Below are positions 32,440 to 39,100 of a stretch of DNA of 64,000 nt, piece after piece (positions within the stretch are counted from its first letter, which is position 1; every line of letters begins with the position of its first letter). Position numbers and translations under genes: made by a program. Origin of the DNA: Streptomyces rugosispiralis (GTDB lineage Bacteria > Actinomycetota > Actinomycetes > Streptomycetales > Streptomycetaceae); contig NZ_JANIAA010000018.1 of NCBI RefSeq assembly GCF_024505145.1, positions 1 through 64,000 on the forward strand, read 5' to 3'. The notes below the pieces were generated by a model, which did not search any database, was not told the origin of the DNA, and saw nothing but the letters and a program-made list of their open reading frames with translations.

Positions 32440-32922
32440 ATGGAGACCGAGAACGGCACGGCTGCGCGCTGGCTCAGCGACGAGGAACAGCGCGCCTGGC
32501 GCACCCATCTGGACGTCAGCCGGCTGCTGACCTACCAGCTCGAAAAAGACCTGCAGCCGTTCGGCCTGACCATGAACGACTACGAGATCCTGGTCAATCT
32601 CTCGGAGTCGGAGGACCACCGGATGCGGATGAGCGATCTCGCGTCCGCGACCCTGCAGTCCAAGAGCCGGCTGTCCCACCAGATCACCCGGATGGAGAAC
32701 GCCGGTCTGGTACGCCGCGAGAACTGCGAATCGGACCGGCGGGGGCTGTACGCCGTGCTGACCGAGCAGGGCTGGGACACCATGCGCAAGGTCGCCCCCC
32801 ATCATGTGGCGTCCGTGCGCAGGCACTTCATCGATCTGCTCGCGCCGGAGGACCTCAAGGCGCTGTACGGATCGCTGGTGCCCGTCGCGGAGCATCTGCG
32901 CACCCAGCGGGGCCGGGTCTAG
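32440..32922 (+). CDS. MarR family regulator
   Basis: A 160-residue winged-helix protein: LTMNDYEILVNLSESEDHRMRMSDLASATLQSKSRLSHQITRMENAGLV followed by the wing RRENCESDRRGLYAVLTEQG at about residues 48-115. It begins METENGTAARWLSDEEQRAW, a start common to Streptomyces MarR proteins. The Cys in the wing (position near 93) could allow oxidation sensing as in OhrR-like proteins, but OhrR's key Cys is N-terminal, so this is weak. It follows the AIM24 trio but has its own leaderless promoter. Confidence 0.9.
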   Translation: METENGTAARWLSDEEQRAWRTHLDVSRLLTYQLEKDLQPFGLTMNDYEILVNLSESEDHRMRMSDLASATLQSKSRLSHQITRMENAGLVRRENCESDRRGLYAVLTEQGWDTMRKVAPHHVASVRRHFIDLLAPEDLKALYGSLVPVAEHLRTQRGRV

Positions 32923-32964
32923 GGGCGAAGCCCCCCGGATCCCCCGTGGGCCGCACCGGCCCCA
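32922..32964 (+). terminator. Hairpins between the convergent MarR and histidine kinase genes
   Basis: GGGGC-GAA-GCCCC (32922-32934) directly follows the MarR stop, and CGTGGGCC/GGCCCCACG lies just after it up to about 32964. They probably end transcription from both sides. The first belongs to the REP-like hairpin family seen elsewhere in the window. Confidence 0.55.
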
Positions 32965-32968
32965 CGAC

Positions 32969-34369
32969 CTACGTCGGCAGCCGCAGCTCGAACAGTGCGC
33001 CGCCCTCGGGGGCCGTCCGGACGGCCAGGGTGCCGCCGTGGCGCGCCGCCACGTCCCGCGCGATGGCGAGGCCGAGCCCGGCCCCGCCGTCGTCGCGGCT
33101 GCGGGCGTCGTCGAGCCGTACGAACCGCTCGAAGATCCGCTCCCGCTCGGCCTCGGGCACCCCCGCGCCGTCGTCCGCGACCTCGAGCACGGCCCACCGG
33201 CCCTCCTCGCGCACCGCCACCCGCACCCCGCTCCGGGCGTGCCGCTGGGCGTTGTCGACCAGGTTGCCCAGCACCTGGGCGAGCTGCCCGCGCGAGCCCG
33301 GCACCGCGACCGGCGCCGTCTCGTCCCGCACCGGCACCCGGTCCGTCACCCGCTGGGCCAGTTCCTCGCGCACCAGGGCGTCCAGCGCCACCGGCGTCCC
33401 TCCGGTGGGCCGCTCCCCCGCGTCCAGCCGGGCCAGCAGCAGCAGATCGGCCGCGAGCCGCTGGAGCCGCACCACGTCCGCCACCGCGCCGTCCAGGTCC
33501 AGCAGCTCCGGATGGGCGGCGCCCACCTCCAGCTGGGTGCGGAGCGAGGCCACCGGAGAGCGCAGCTCATGGGAGGCGTCGGCCACGAAGGCCCGCTGCC
33601 GCTCCACGGACGCCTCCAGCGCGGTGAGCGTCTCGTTGGTGGTCCGGGCCAGCCGCGCCACCTCGTCGTGCGACCCCGGCTCGGGCACCCGCCGGGACAG
33701 GTCCGTGCTCGCCGTGATGGCGGCCATCTCGCGCCGGATGCCCTCCACGGGCCGCAGCGCACGCCGGGTCACCAGCCAGGTCACGGCCGCCACGACCAGC
33801 AGCAGCAGCGGCAGCCCGAGCAGCATCGCGTTCCGCACCGTGGTGACCGCGCCGCGCTCGGTGGCCAGCGGGGCGCCCGCGTAGACGGTGACGTCCTCGC
33901 CGGAGGTGTCGGTGGCCCGCACGGCCGCCCAGACGTAGTCGGCGGTCTCCCCGTCGACACGGGCGGAGCCGTCGCCGTACTCCTCCCCGGAGGAGACCTT
34001 TCCGGCGCCGCGGTCGTCATCGTCGGTGTCGTCGTCGTCCGTGACGCCCGCCGCGACGGGCCTCACGGACGCGCTCCCGGTGCCCGTCACGGCCTCCAGA
34101 TCCTCGCTGACCGCCCGCACCCGGCCGTCCTCGTCCACGACCTGCACCGGGACGCTCTCGTCCAGCTTCAGCGACCCGTAGCCCGCCCCGGCGGCTATCT
34201 TCGACGCCACCTCCCGCGCGTCCACCTGGGCCTTCAGCCGTGCCTGGTCCCCGAGGTCGGAGCGCAGCACCTGCAGCACCGCGATCCCCGCCGCCACCAG
34301 GGCCACCGCCACCACCAGGGTCGCCCCGAGCGCGGCCCGCGCCCGCACCGAACCGAACACCTCACGCAC
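32969..34369 (-). CDS. Sensor histidine kinase (OmpR-type system)
   Basis: A 466-residue inner-membrane kinase. Membrane helices lie at about 12-34 and 180-201; between them is a periplasmic-side sensor of about 145 residues with a run of aspartates (DDDDTDDDD at 111-119). A HAMP domain follows (TRRALRPVEGIRREMAAI), then HisKA with the phosphoacceptor His267 in FVADASHELRSPVASLR, and the HATPase domain with N box NLVDNAQRHA, G1 VADDGAGVP and G2 GAGLGLAIARDVAARHGG. The gene overlaps the response regulator by 8 bases. The acidic sensor loop resembles cation- or cationic-peptide-sensing kinases such as PhoQ in character, not in sequence. Confidence 0.93.
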   Translation of the reverse strand: MREVFGSVRARAALGATLVVAVALVAAGIAVLQVLRSDLGDQARLKAQVDAREVASKIAAGAGYGSLKLDESVPVQVVDEDGRVRAVSEDLEAVTGTGSASVRPVAAGVTDDDDTDDDDRGAGKVSSGEEYGDGSARVDGETADYVWAAVRATDTSGEDVTVYAGAPLATERGAVTTVRNAMLLGLPLLLLVVAAVTWLVTRRALRPVEGIRREMAAITASTDLSRRVPEPGSHDEVARLARTTNETLTALEASVERQRAFVADASHELRSPVASLRTQLEVGAAHPELLDLDGAVADVVRLQRLAADLLLLARLDAGERPTGGTPVALDALVREELAQRVTDRVPVRDETAPVAVPGSRGQLAQVLGNLVDNAQRHARSGVRVAVREEGRWAVLEVADDGAGVPEAERERIFERFVRLDDARSRDDGGAGLGLAIARDVAARHGGTLAVRTAPEGGALFELRLPT

Positions 34370-35018
34370 GGAGCCGGTACCCCGCTCCCCTTACGGTCTC
34401 GATGAGCCCCGCGCCCAACTTGCGGCGCAGGGCGCTCACATACACCTCGACGATATTGGGGTCGCCGTCGTAGGCGAAGTCCCACACATGCTCCAGGATG
34501 TCCGGCTTGGAGACAACGTCCCCCGCCCGCGTCGCCAACTGCTCCAGCACGGAGAACTCCTTGGCGGTCAGCGGCACCTCCCGGCCGTCCCGCTCCACCC
34601 GGCGCGCACCCCGGTCCACGGTGAGCGGCCCCACCCGCACCACGGGGGACGCCCCGGGGCCGCGCCGCCGCAGCAGCGCCCGTATCCGCGCCACCAGCAC
34701 CACATACGAGAACGGCTTGGTCAGATAGTCGTCGGCCCCGGTGTCGAGCCCCTCCGCCTCGTCGTACTCGCCGTCCTTGGCGGTGAGCATCAGGATCGGC
34801 ACCTCGTGCCCGGCCGCCCGGAGCGCCGCGCATACGCGGTAGCCGTTCAGCCCCGGCAGCATGATGTCGAGGACGACGAGGTCGTAGACCCCCTCCTGAG
34901 CGCGGTGCAGCCCCTCCAGGCCGTCGTGCGCCACATCGACGGCGAACCCCTCCGCCCGCAGCCCCTTGGCCAGCGACAGGGCCAGCCGCCGCTCGTCCTC
35001 CACGATCAGCACACGCAT
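34362..35018 (-). CDS. OmpR/PhoB-type response regulator
   Basis: A 218-residue regulator. The receiver domain (1-115) has the acidic pair ED at 7-8, phosphoacceptor Asp51 in LVVLDIMLPG, Thr79 in MLTAKD and Lys101 in YLTKPF. The DNA-binding winged helix (125-218) has LTAKEFSVLEQLATRAGDVVSKPDILEHVWD and VYVSALRRKL. It is the first gene of the operon with the kinase. Directly upstream are direct and inverted TTCAGG repeats, the usual OmpR-type half-sites, shared with the divergent PepSY gene, so it probably controls itself and that gene. Confidence 0.95.
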   Translation of the reverse strand: MRVLIVEDERRLALSLAKGLRAEGFAVDVAHDGLEGLHRAQEGVYDLVVLDIMLPGLNGYRVCAALRAAGHEVPILMLTAKDGEYDEAEGLDTGADDYLTKPFSYVVLVARIRALLRRRGPGASPVVRVGPLTVDRGARRVERDGREVPLTAKEFSVLEQLATRAGDVVSKPDILEHVWDFAYDGDPNIVEVYVSALRRKLGAGLIETVRGAGYRLRA

Positions 35019-35040
35019 GCGACCAGCGTCGCAGAGCGAA

Positions 35041-35078
35041 CCTGAAGATCTCTTCAGGCGGCTTCAGGTGGGCTTCAG
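35041..35078. promoter_or_regulatory. Response-regulator binding site: inverted and direct TTCAGG repeats
   Basis: CCTGAAGA and TCTTCAGG form a perfect 8-base-arm palindrome at 35041-35058. TTCAGG recurs at 35063-35068, and TTCAG at 35074-35078, giving direct repeats 10 and 11 bases apart. This spacing is one helical turn, as expected for tandem OmpR-family dimers. It sits between the response regulator gene and the divergent PepSY gene. Confidence 0.8.
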
Positions 35079-35130
35079 CATCGGTCGGCCAGGGTGGTTG
35101 GCGTCCGAACACGAATGGGGAGGAACCCAC

Positions 35131-35673
35131 ATGAAGCGCATCATCATCGCATCTGTCGCCGCAGCCGCCCTGGTCGGCGGCGGTACGGCCGTCGCGGTGG
35201 CGGGCGACGGGACGGACGGCGCACGGTCCTCGTCCACCGCCTTCCGGGCGACCGACGCCCGCGCGTCCTTGTCCGACGCCGCCCATGCCGCGCTGAGGGC
35301 CGTCCCGGGCACGCTGGACTCCATCGACCGCGACCACGGCCGCTGGGAGGCGGACGTCCTGGGCAAGGACGGCAGGTGGCACGAGGTCACGCTGGACGCC
35401 AACGGCAAGGTGACCGGCCAGCGGGTGGACCGGGACGACGACAGCGACCCCGAGGCCAAGGCCCTGCGGCAGGCCACCGTCTCGGCCACCGAGGCGGCTC
35501 AGAAGGCCGCGTCCCAGGGCACGGTGACCTCCGTGGAGTTCGACGACGACCGCACCCAGTCATGGGAGGTCGAGACCGTGAAGCACCACAAGGAGCGCGA
35601 CCTGAACGTAGACGCCCACTCGGGCAAGGTCACCCAGGCCCCGGCAGACGACGACCACGGCGACGACGACTAG
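35131..35673 (+). CDS. Secreted PepSY-domain protein
   Basis: A 180-residue exported protein: signal peptide KRIIIASVAAAALVGGGTAVAVA, then two PepSY-like repeats (ASLSDAAHAALRAVPGTLDSIDRD-GRWEADVLGKDG and ATVSATEAAQKAASQGTVTSVEFDD-SWEVETV), and an acidic tail ending DDDHGDDD. PepSY domains inhibit proteases or bind metals. Its control region is shared with the OmpR-type two-component system, and the same Asp-rich character occurs in the kinase sensor loop, so it may buffer or report the same signal. The ATG has the ribosome-binding site GGGGAGGA. Confidence 0.88.
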   Translation: MKRIIIASVAAAALVGGGTAVAVAGDGTDGARSSSTAFRATDARASLSDAAHAALRAVPGTLDSIDRDHGRWEADVLGKDGRWHEVTLDANGKVTGQRVDRDDDSDPEAKALRQATVSATEAAQKAASQGTVTSVEFDDDRTQSWEVETVKHHKERDLNVDAHSGKVTQAPADDDHGDDD

Positions 35674-35711
35674 GGAGAGCCGCCGACGAGGCAGGAGGGG
35701 GCGGGGTCGGA

Positions 35712-35817
35712 GGGGCGGGGTCCTGGACACTTACGTGTATTTGTGGCGCCAATTACCGGCCAACACAACGCTCATCGGCCGTCGGCGCCGTAAATATACG
35801 GTCCAGGGCCCCGCCCC
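35712..35817 (+). other. Large structured hairpin with strand-specific G-U pairing
   Basis: Two consecutive arm pairs make one long stem. The outer pair is 35712-35728 with 35801-35817 (17 pairs, one G-U). The inner pair is 35734-35750 with 35784-35800 (17 pairs, three G-U). Only a 5-base bulge (35729-35733) separates them on the left, and a 33-base loop closes it. All deviations from Watson-Crick pairing are G-U on the plus strand; on the minus strand they would be A-C mismatches. It lies between the PepSY gene and convergent meaB. It may be a terminator of the PepSY transcript or a stable RNA. Confidence 0.7.
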
Positions 35818-35835
35818 GGAGGCCCCGGCCCCGCA

Positions 35836-35935
35836 CCGGGAACGCACCCTCAGCGCACCCGAAACGCACCCTCAGCACACCGGGAACGCACCCGAAACGC
35901 ACCCTCGGCGCACCCGGAACGAACGCACCAGCCCA
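35836..35935. repeat. Short direct repeats downstream of meaB
   Basis: Imperfect copies of GGGAACGCACCCTCAGCGC / GAAACGCACCC follow each other over about 100 bases, ending just before the meaB stop. No gene is seen in them. They may have arisen by slippage. Confidence 0.6.
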
Positions 35936-35938
35936 GCG

Positions 35939-36898
35939 CTAGCCCCGCTCGGTCACCGCCGTCACCAGCTCGTCCGCCGCCGTGTACGGGTCCAGTTCGC
36001 CCGCGACGACCCGCTCGGCGAGCGCGCCCAGGCGGCGGTCGCCGTGCAGATCGCCGATCCGCTCCCGCAGCGCGGTCACCGCGATCGTCTCGACCTCGCC
36101 CGCGGCCCGCCGCATCCGGCGCTCCGCGAGCACACCGTGCTCCTCCATCCACGCACGGTGCTTCTCCAGCGCCTCGACGACCTCGTCGATCCCCTCGCCG
36201 CGCGCCGCCACGGTCTTCACGATCGGCGGCCGCCAGTCGCCCGGCGACCGGGCCTCGCCCAGGCCCAGCATGTGGTTGAGCTCGCGGGCGGTGGCGTCGG
36301 CGCCCTCCCGGTCGGCCTTGTTGACCACGTACACATCGCCGATCTCCAGGATCCCGGCCTTGGCCGCCTGGATCCCGTCGCCCATGCCCGGCGCGAGCAG
36401 CAGCACGCTGGTGTCGGCCTGGGCGGCGATCTCGACCTCGGACTGGCCGACGCCCACCGTCTCCACCAGGATCACGTCGCAGCCGGCCGCGTCCAGCACC
36501 CGGATGGCCTGCGGGGCGGCCCAGGCGAGCCCGCCGAGGTGGCCGCGGGTGGCCATGGAGCGGATGTAGACGCCGGGGTCGGAGGCGTGCTCCGACATCC
36601 GTACCCGGTCGCCGAGGAGCGCCCCGCCGGAGAACGGCGAGGAGGGATCCACGGCGAGCACGCCCACCCGCTTGCCCGTCCGCCGGTACGCGGCGACGAG
36701 CGCGGAGGTCGACGTGGACTTGCCGACCCCCGGCGAACCGGTCACCCCGACCACATACGCGCCCCCGGCCAGCGGAGCGAGCGCGGCCATCACCTCGCGC
36801 AGCTGCGGCGAGGCGCCCTCGACCAGCGAGATCAGCCGGGCGACCGCACGCGGCCGCCCCTGCCGTGCCTGCTCCACCAGCGTGGGCACATCAGCCAT
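35939..36898 (-). CDS. meaB: MeaB-type GTPase, chaperone of adenosylcobalamin mutases
   Basis: A 319-residue G3E GTPase that gates cofactor loading and protects methylmalonyl-CoA or isobutyryl-CoA mutase from inactivation. Motifs: Walker A GVTGSPGVGKSTSTSAL (about 50-66), VGVLAVDPSSPFSGGALLGDRVRM (switch region), IRSMATRGHLGGL, Walker B VILVETVGVGQSEVEI, and the base-specificity NKADREG. The length and C-terminal helices are normal for the family. It is not next to a mutase; icmA is 10 kb away. It is downstream of the thiolase gene on the same strand, separated by 137 bases containing two sets of tandem repeats, so it may have its own promoter. Confidence 0.93.
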   Translation of the reverse strand: MADVPTLVEQARQGRPRAVARLISLVEGASPQLREVMAALAPLAGGAYVVGVTGSPGVGKSTSTSALVAAYRRTGKRVGVLAVDPSSPFSGGALLGDRVRMSEHASDPGVYIRSMATRGHLGGLAWAAPQAIRVLDAAGCDVILVETVGVGQSEVEIAAQADTSVLLLAPGMGDGIQAAKAGILEIGDVYVVNKADREGADATARELNHMLGLGEARSPGDWRPPIVKTVAARGEGIDEVVEALEKHRAWMEEHGVLAERRMRRAAGEVETIAVTALRERIGDLHGDRRLGALAERVVAGELDPYTAADELVTAVTERG

Positions 36899-36916
36899 GG
36901 GTGCCGTACTCCTTAT

Positions 36917-36972
36917 CGCTCGAGCACAATCGCTTGATCACAGTTACTTGAGCACAGTCACTCGATCACAAC
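36917..36972. repeat. Four 14-bp tandem repeats upstream of meaB
   Basis: Units at 36917-36930, 36931-36944, 36945-36958 and 36959-36972 fit the pattern YRCTYGAKCACARY. They end 19 bases before the meaB ATG (minus strand). A 14-base period with this conservation suggests regulator binding or slippage. Confidence 0.75.
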
Positions 36973-36986
36973 GGAGACCGAATCCC

Positions 36987-37035
36987 CGCGCGGGAACCCC
37001 GCACGGGAACCCCCGGGCGGGAACCCGCACGGGAA
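36987..37035. repeat. GC-rich tandem repeats between thiolase and meaB
   Basis: Four imperfect copies of the unit CGCACGGGAACCC follow the 14-base repeats and reach to the thiolase stop codon. No hairpin with good pairing is evident. Confidence 0.6.
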
Positions 37036-38232
37036 CTACTTCCCCGCCGGCACCCGCAGGATCAGCGCGTCGCCCTGCCCGCCGCCACCGCACAGCGCCG
37101 CCGCGCCGGTGCCGCCGCCGCGCCGCCGCAGCTCAAGCGCCAGATGCAGCGCGATACGCGCGCCGGACATCCCGATGGGGTGGCCGAGGGCGATCGCGCC
37201 CCCGTTCACATTCACCTTTTCGGGGGATACGCCCAGGTCCTTCATTGACTGCACGGCGACCGCGGCGAACGCCTCGTTGATCTCGATGAGATCGAGGTCG
37301 TCCACCGTCAGCCCGTCCTTGCCCAGGGCGTGCGCGATCGCGTTGGACGGCTGCGACTGGAGGGAGTTGTCGGGGCCCGCCACATTTCCATGGGCGCCGA
37401 TCTCGGCGATCCACTCCAGCCCGAGCTCCTCGGCCTTGGCCTTGCTCATCACGACGACCGCGGCGGCACCGTCCGAGATCTGCGACGACGTGCCCGCGGT
37501 GATCGTCCCGTCCCTGGTGAACGCGGGCTTCAGCCGGGCCAGCAGCTCCGCCGTGGTCTCGCCGCGGATGCCCTCGTCCTTGTCGAAAACCACCGGCTCG
37601 CCCTTGCGCTGCGGGATCTCCACCGGGGTGATCTCGGCGTCGAAGAGGCCGTTCTTCTGCGCGGCGGCGGCCCGCTGGTGGGACTGGGCCGCGAACTCGT
37701 CCTGCTCGGGGCGCTGGATGCCCAGCCGGGTGTTGTGCTTCTCGGTGGACTCGCCCATGGCGATGTGCTCGAAGGCGTCCGTGAGCCCGTCGTACGCCAT
37801 CGCGTCGAGCATCTCGACCGCGCCGTACTTGTACCCCTCGCGGGACTTGGGCAGCAGATGGGGGGCGTTGGTCATGGACTCCTGGCCGCCCGCGACCACG
37901 ATGTCGAACTCACCGGCGCGGATCAGCTGGTCGGCCAGGGCGATCGCGTCAAGACCGGAGAGGCAGACCTTGTTGATCGTCAGCGCGGGCACGCTCATCG
38001 GGATACCGGCCTTGACCGCCGCCTGACGGGCGGGGATCTGCCCGGTGCCCGCCTGGAGCACCTGCCCCATGATCACGTACTGCACCTGCTCGGCGCCGAC
38101 CCCGGCCCGCTCCAGCGCGGCCTTGATCGCGATTCCGCCCAGGTCGGCACCGGAGAACGAGCGCAGGCTGCCGAGCAGGCGTCCCATGGGCGTACGCGCG
38201 CCCGCCACCATCACAGAGGTCGTACCAGTCAT
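37036..38232 (-). CDS. Acetyl-CoA C-acetyltransferase (thiolase)
   Basis: A 398-residue thiolase that condenses two acetyl-CoA to acetoacetyl-CoA or cleaves it. The acyl-accepting Cys is in INKVCLSGLDAI (about residue 88), the His in NVNGGAIALGHPIGMSGAR (about 350), and the base Cys in AALCGGGGQGDA (about 384). Also visible: TNAPHLLP and the GTSSQISDGAAAVV segment. Length and motifs are those of the biosynthetic/degradative short-chain type (AtoB/PhaA-like). It is divergent from the methylmalonyl-CoA epimerase gene; a palindrome GTACTGACGAGTAC lies between (38283-38296), related to the one at 22308. Confidence 0.92.
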   Translation of the reverse strand: MTGTTSVMVAGARTPMGRLLGSLRSFSGADLGGIAIKAALERAGVGAEQVQYVIMGQVLQAGTGQIPARQAAVKAGIPMSVPALTINKVCLSGLDAIALADQLIRAGEFDIVVAGGQESMTNAPHLLPKSREGYKYGAVEMLDAMAYDGLTDAFEHIAMGESTEKHNTRLGIQRPEQDEFAAQSHQRAAAAQKNGLFDAEITPVEIPQRKGEPVVFDKDEGIRGETTAELLARLKPAFTRDGTITAGTSSQISDGAAAVVVMSKAKAEELGLEWIAEIGAHGNVAGPDNSLQSQPSNAIAHALGKDGLTVDDLDLIEINEAFAAVAVQSMKDLGVSPEKVNVNGGAIALGHPIGMSGARIALHLALELRRRGGGTGAAALCGGGGQGDALILRVPAGK

Positions 38233-38282
38233 TGGTGCGTCCCTTCACGAGGAGAAGGAAGTTAACGAGGGTTATCGTCAAT

Positions 38283-38296
38283 GTACTGACGAGTAC
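38283..38296. promoter_or_regulatory. Palindrome GTACTGACGAGTAC between thiolase and epimerase genes
   Basis: Perfect GTACT/AGTAC arms around GACG. It shares TACTnnCGAGTA with the palindrome at 22308-22323. Its position 51 bases from the thiolase start and 75 from the epimerase start suits control of either gene. Confidence 0.55.
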
Positions 38297-38370
38297 CCGC
38301 GCGGTCACCGGCCCATCGGTGTGATCGCGCGCACGTTGCGTAACCGACCGTACGACGGTGCACTGTTCCC

Positions 38371-38823
38371 ATGCTGACGAGAATCGACCACATCGGGATC
38401 GCCTGTTTCGACCTCGACAAGACTGTCGAGTTCTACCGTGCCACGTACGGCTTCGAGGTGTTCCACTCCGAGATCAACGAGGAGCAGGGCGTCCGCGAGG
38501 CCATGCTCAAGATCAATGAGACCTCCGACGGCGGGGCCTCCTACCTGCAGCTTCTCGAGCCGATCCGGGAGGACTCCGCGGTCGGCAAGTGGATGGCCAA
38601 GAACGGTGAGGGCGTCCACCACATCGCCTTCGGCACCGCGGACGTCGACACCGACTCCGAGGCCATCCGCGACAAGGGCGTCCGGGTCCTCTACGAGCAG
38701 CCCCGCCGCGGCTCGATGGACTCCCGGATCACCTTCCTCCATCCCAAGGACTGTCACGGTGTGCTGACCGAGCTCGTCACCGCCGCGAACCCCGCCGCGC
38801 ACAAGGACGAAGAGGATCACTGA
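38371..38823 (+). CDS. mce: Methylmalonyl-CoA epimerase
   Basis: A 150-residue glyoxalase-fold enzyme that interconverts (R)- and (S)-methylmalonyl-CoA. The motifs are MLTRIDHIGIACFDLDKTVEFYRATYGFEV (metal His7), LQLLEPI, GVHHIAFGTADVD (metal His) and DCHGVLTELV (metal Glu and catalytic region). The length is typical of actinobacterial epimerases. It supplies the right isomer for methylmalonyl-CoA mutase or for polyketide extender units. It ends before a 9-base-arm hairpin at 38847-38878 and is not cotranscribed with scy by any obvious linkage. No clear ribosome-binding site is seen. Confidence 0.93.
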   Translation: MLTRIDHIGIACFDLDKTVEFYRATYGFEVFHSEINEEQGVREAMLKINETSDGGASYLQLLEPIREDSAVGKWMAKNGEGVHHIAFGTADVDTDSEAIRDKGVRVLYEQPRRGSMDSRITFLHPKDCHGVLTELVTAANPAAHKDEEDH

Positions 38824-38846
38824 AGCGGACCACTGACCTACCCCTT

Positions 38847-38878
38847 CCCCGGCCGGTAGAGTGCTGCATCGGCCGGGG
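38847..38878 (+). terminator. Hairpin after the epimerase gene
   Basis: CCCCGGCCG (38847-38855) and CGGCCGGGG (38870-38878) are perfect arms around a 14-base loop, 24 bases after the mce stop. The loop contains TAGAGT, which could be a -10 of the scy leader. Confidence 0.6.
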
Positions 38879-39100
38879 TACGGAAACGGAGAGGGTTCGG
38901 GGTCCGGCCCGGGCTTCGCCGATGATCTGACACCATTTCTTCGGAAGGGCCAGCTCCGGTCCGACCCGGCACGCACCTCGCCTGGTCGGTACCGCAAGGT
39001 AAACCGTCGAGGGACCTCGGGGCACCGCAAGGGACCACGGGAGCCTGGAGGGTTACGGAGCCGGCCGCCAATGCGACCAGGGGACGGATGGGACCGCGCA

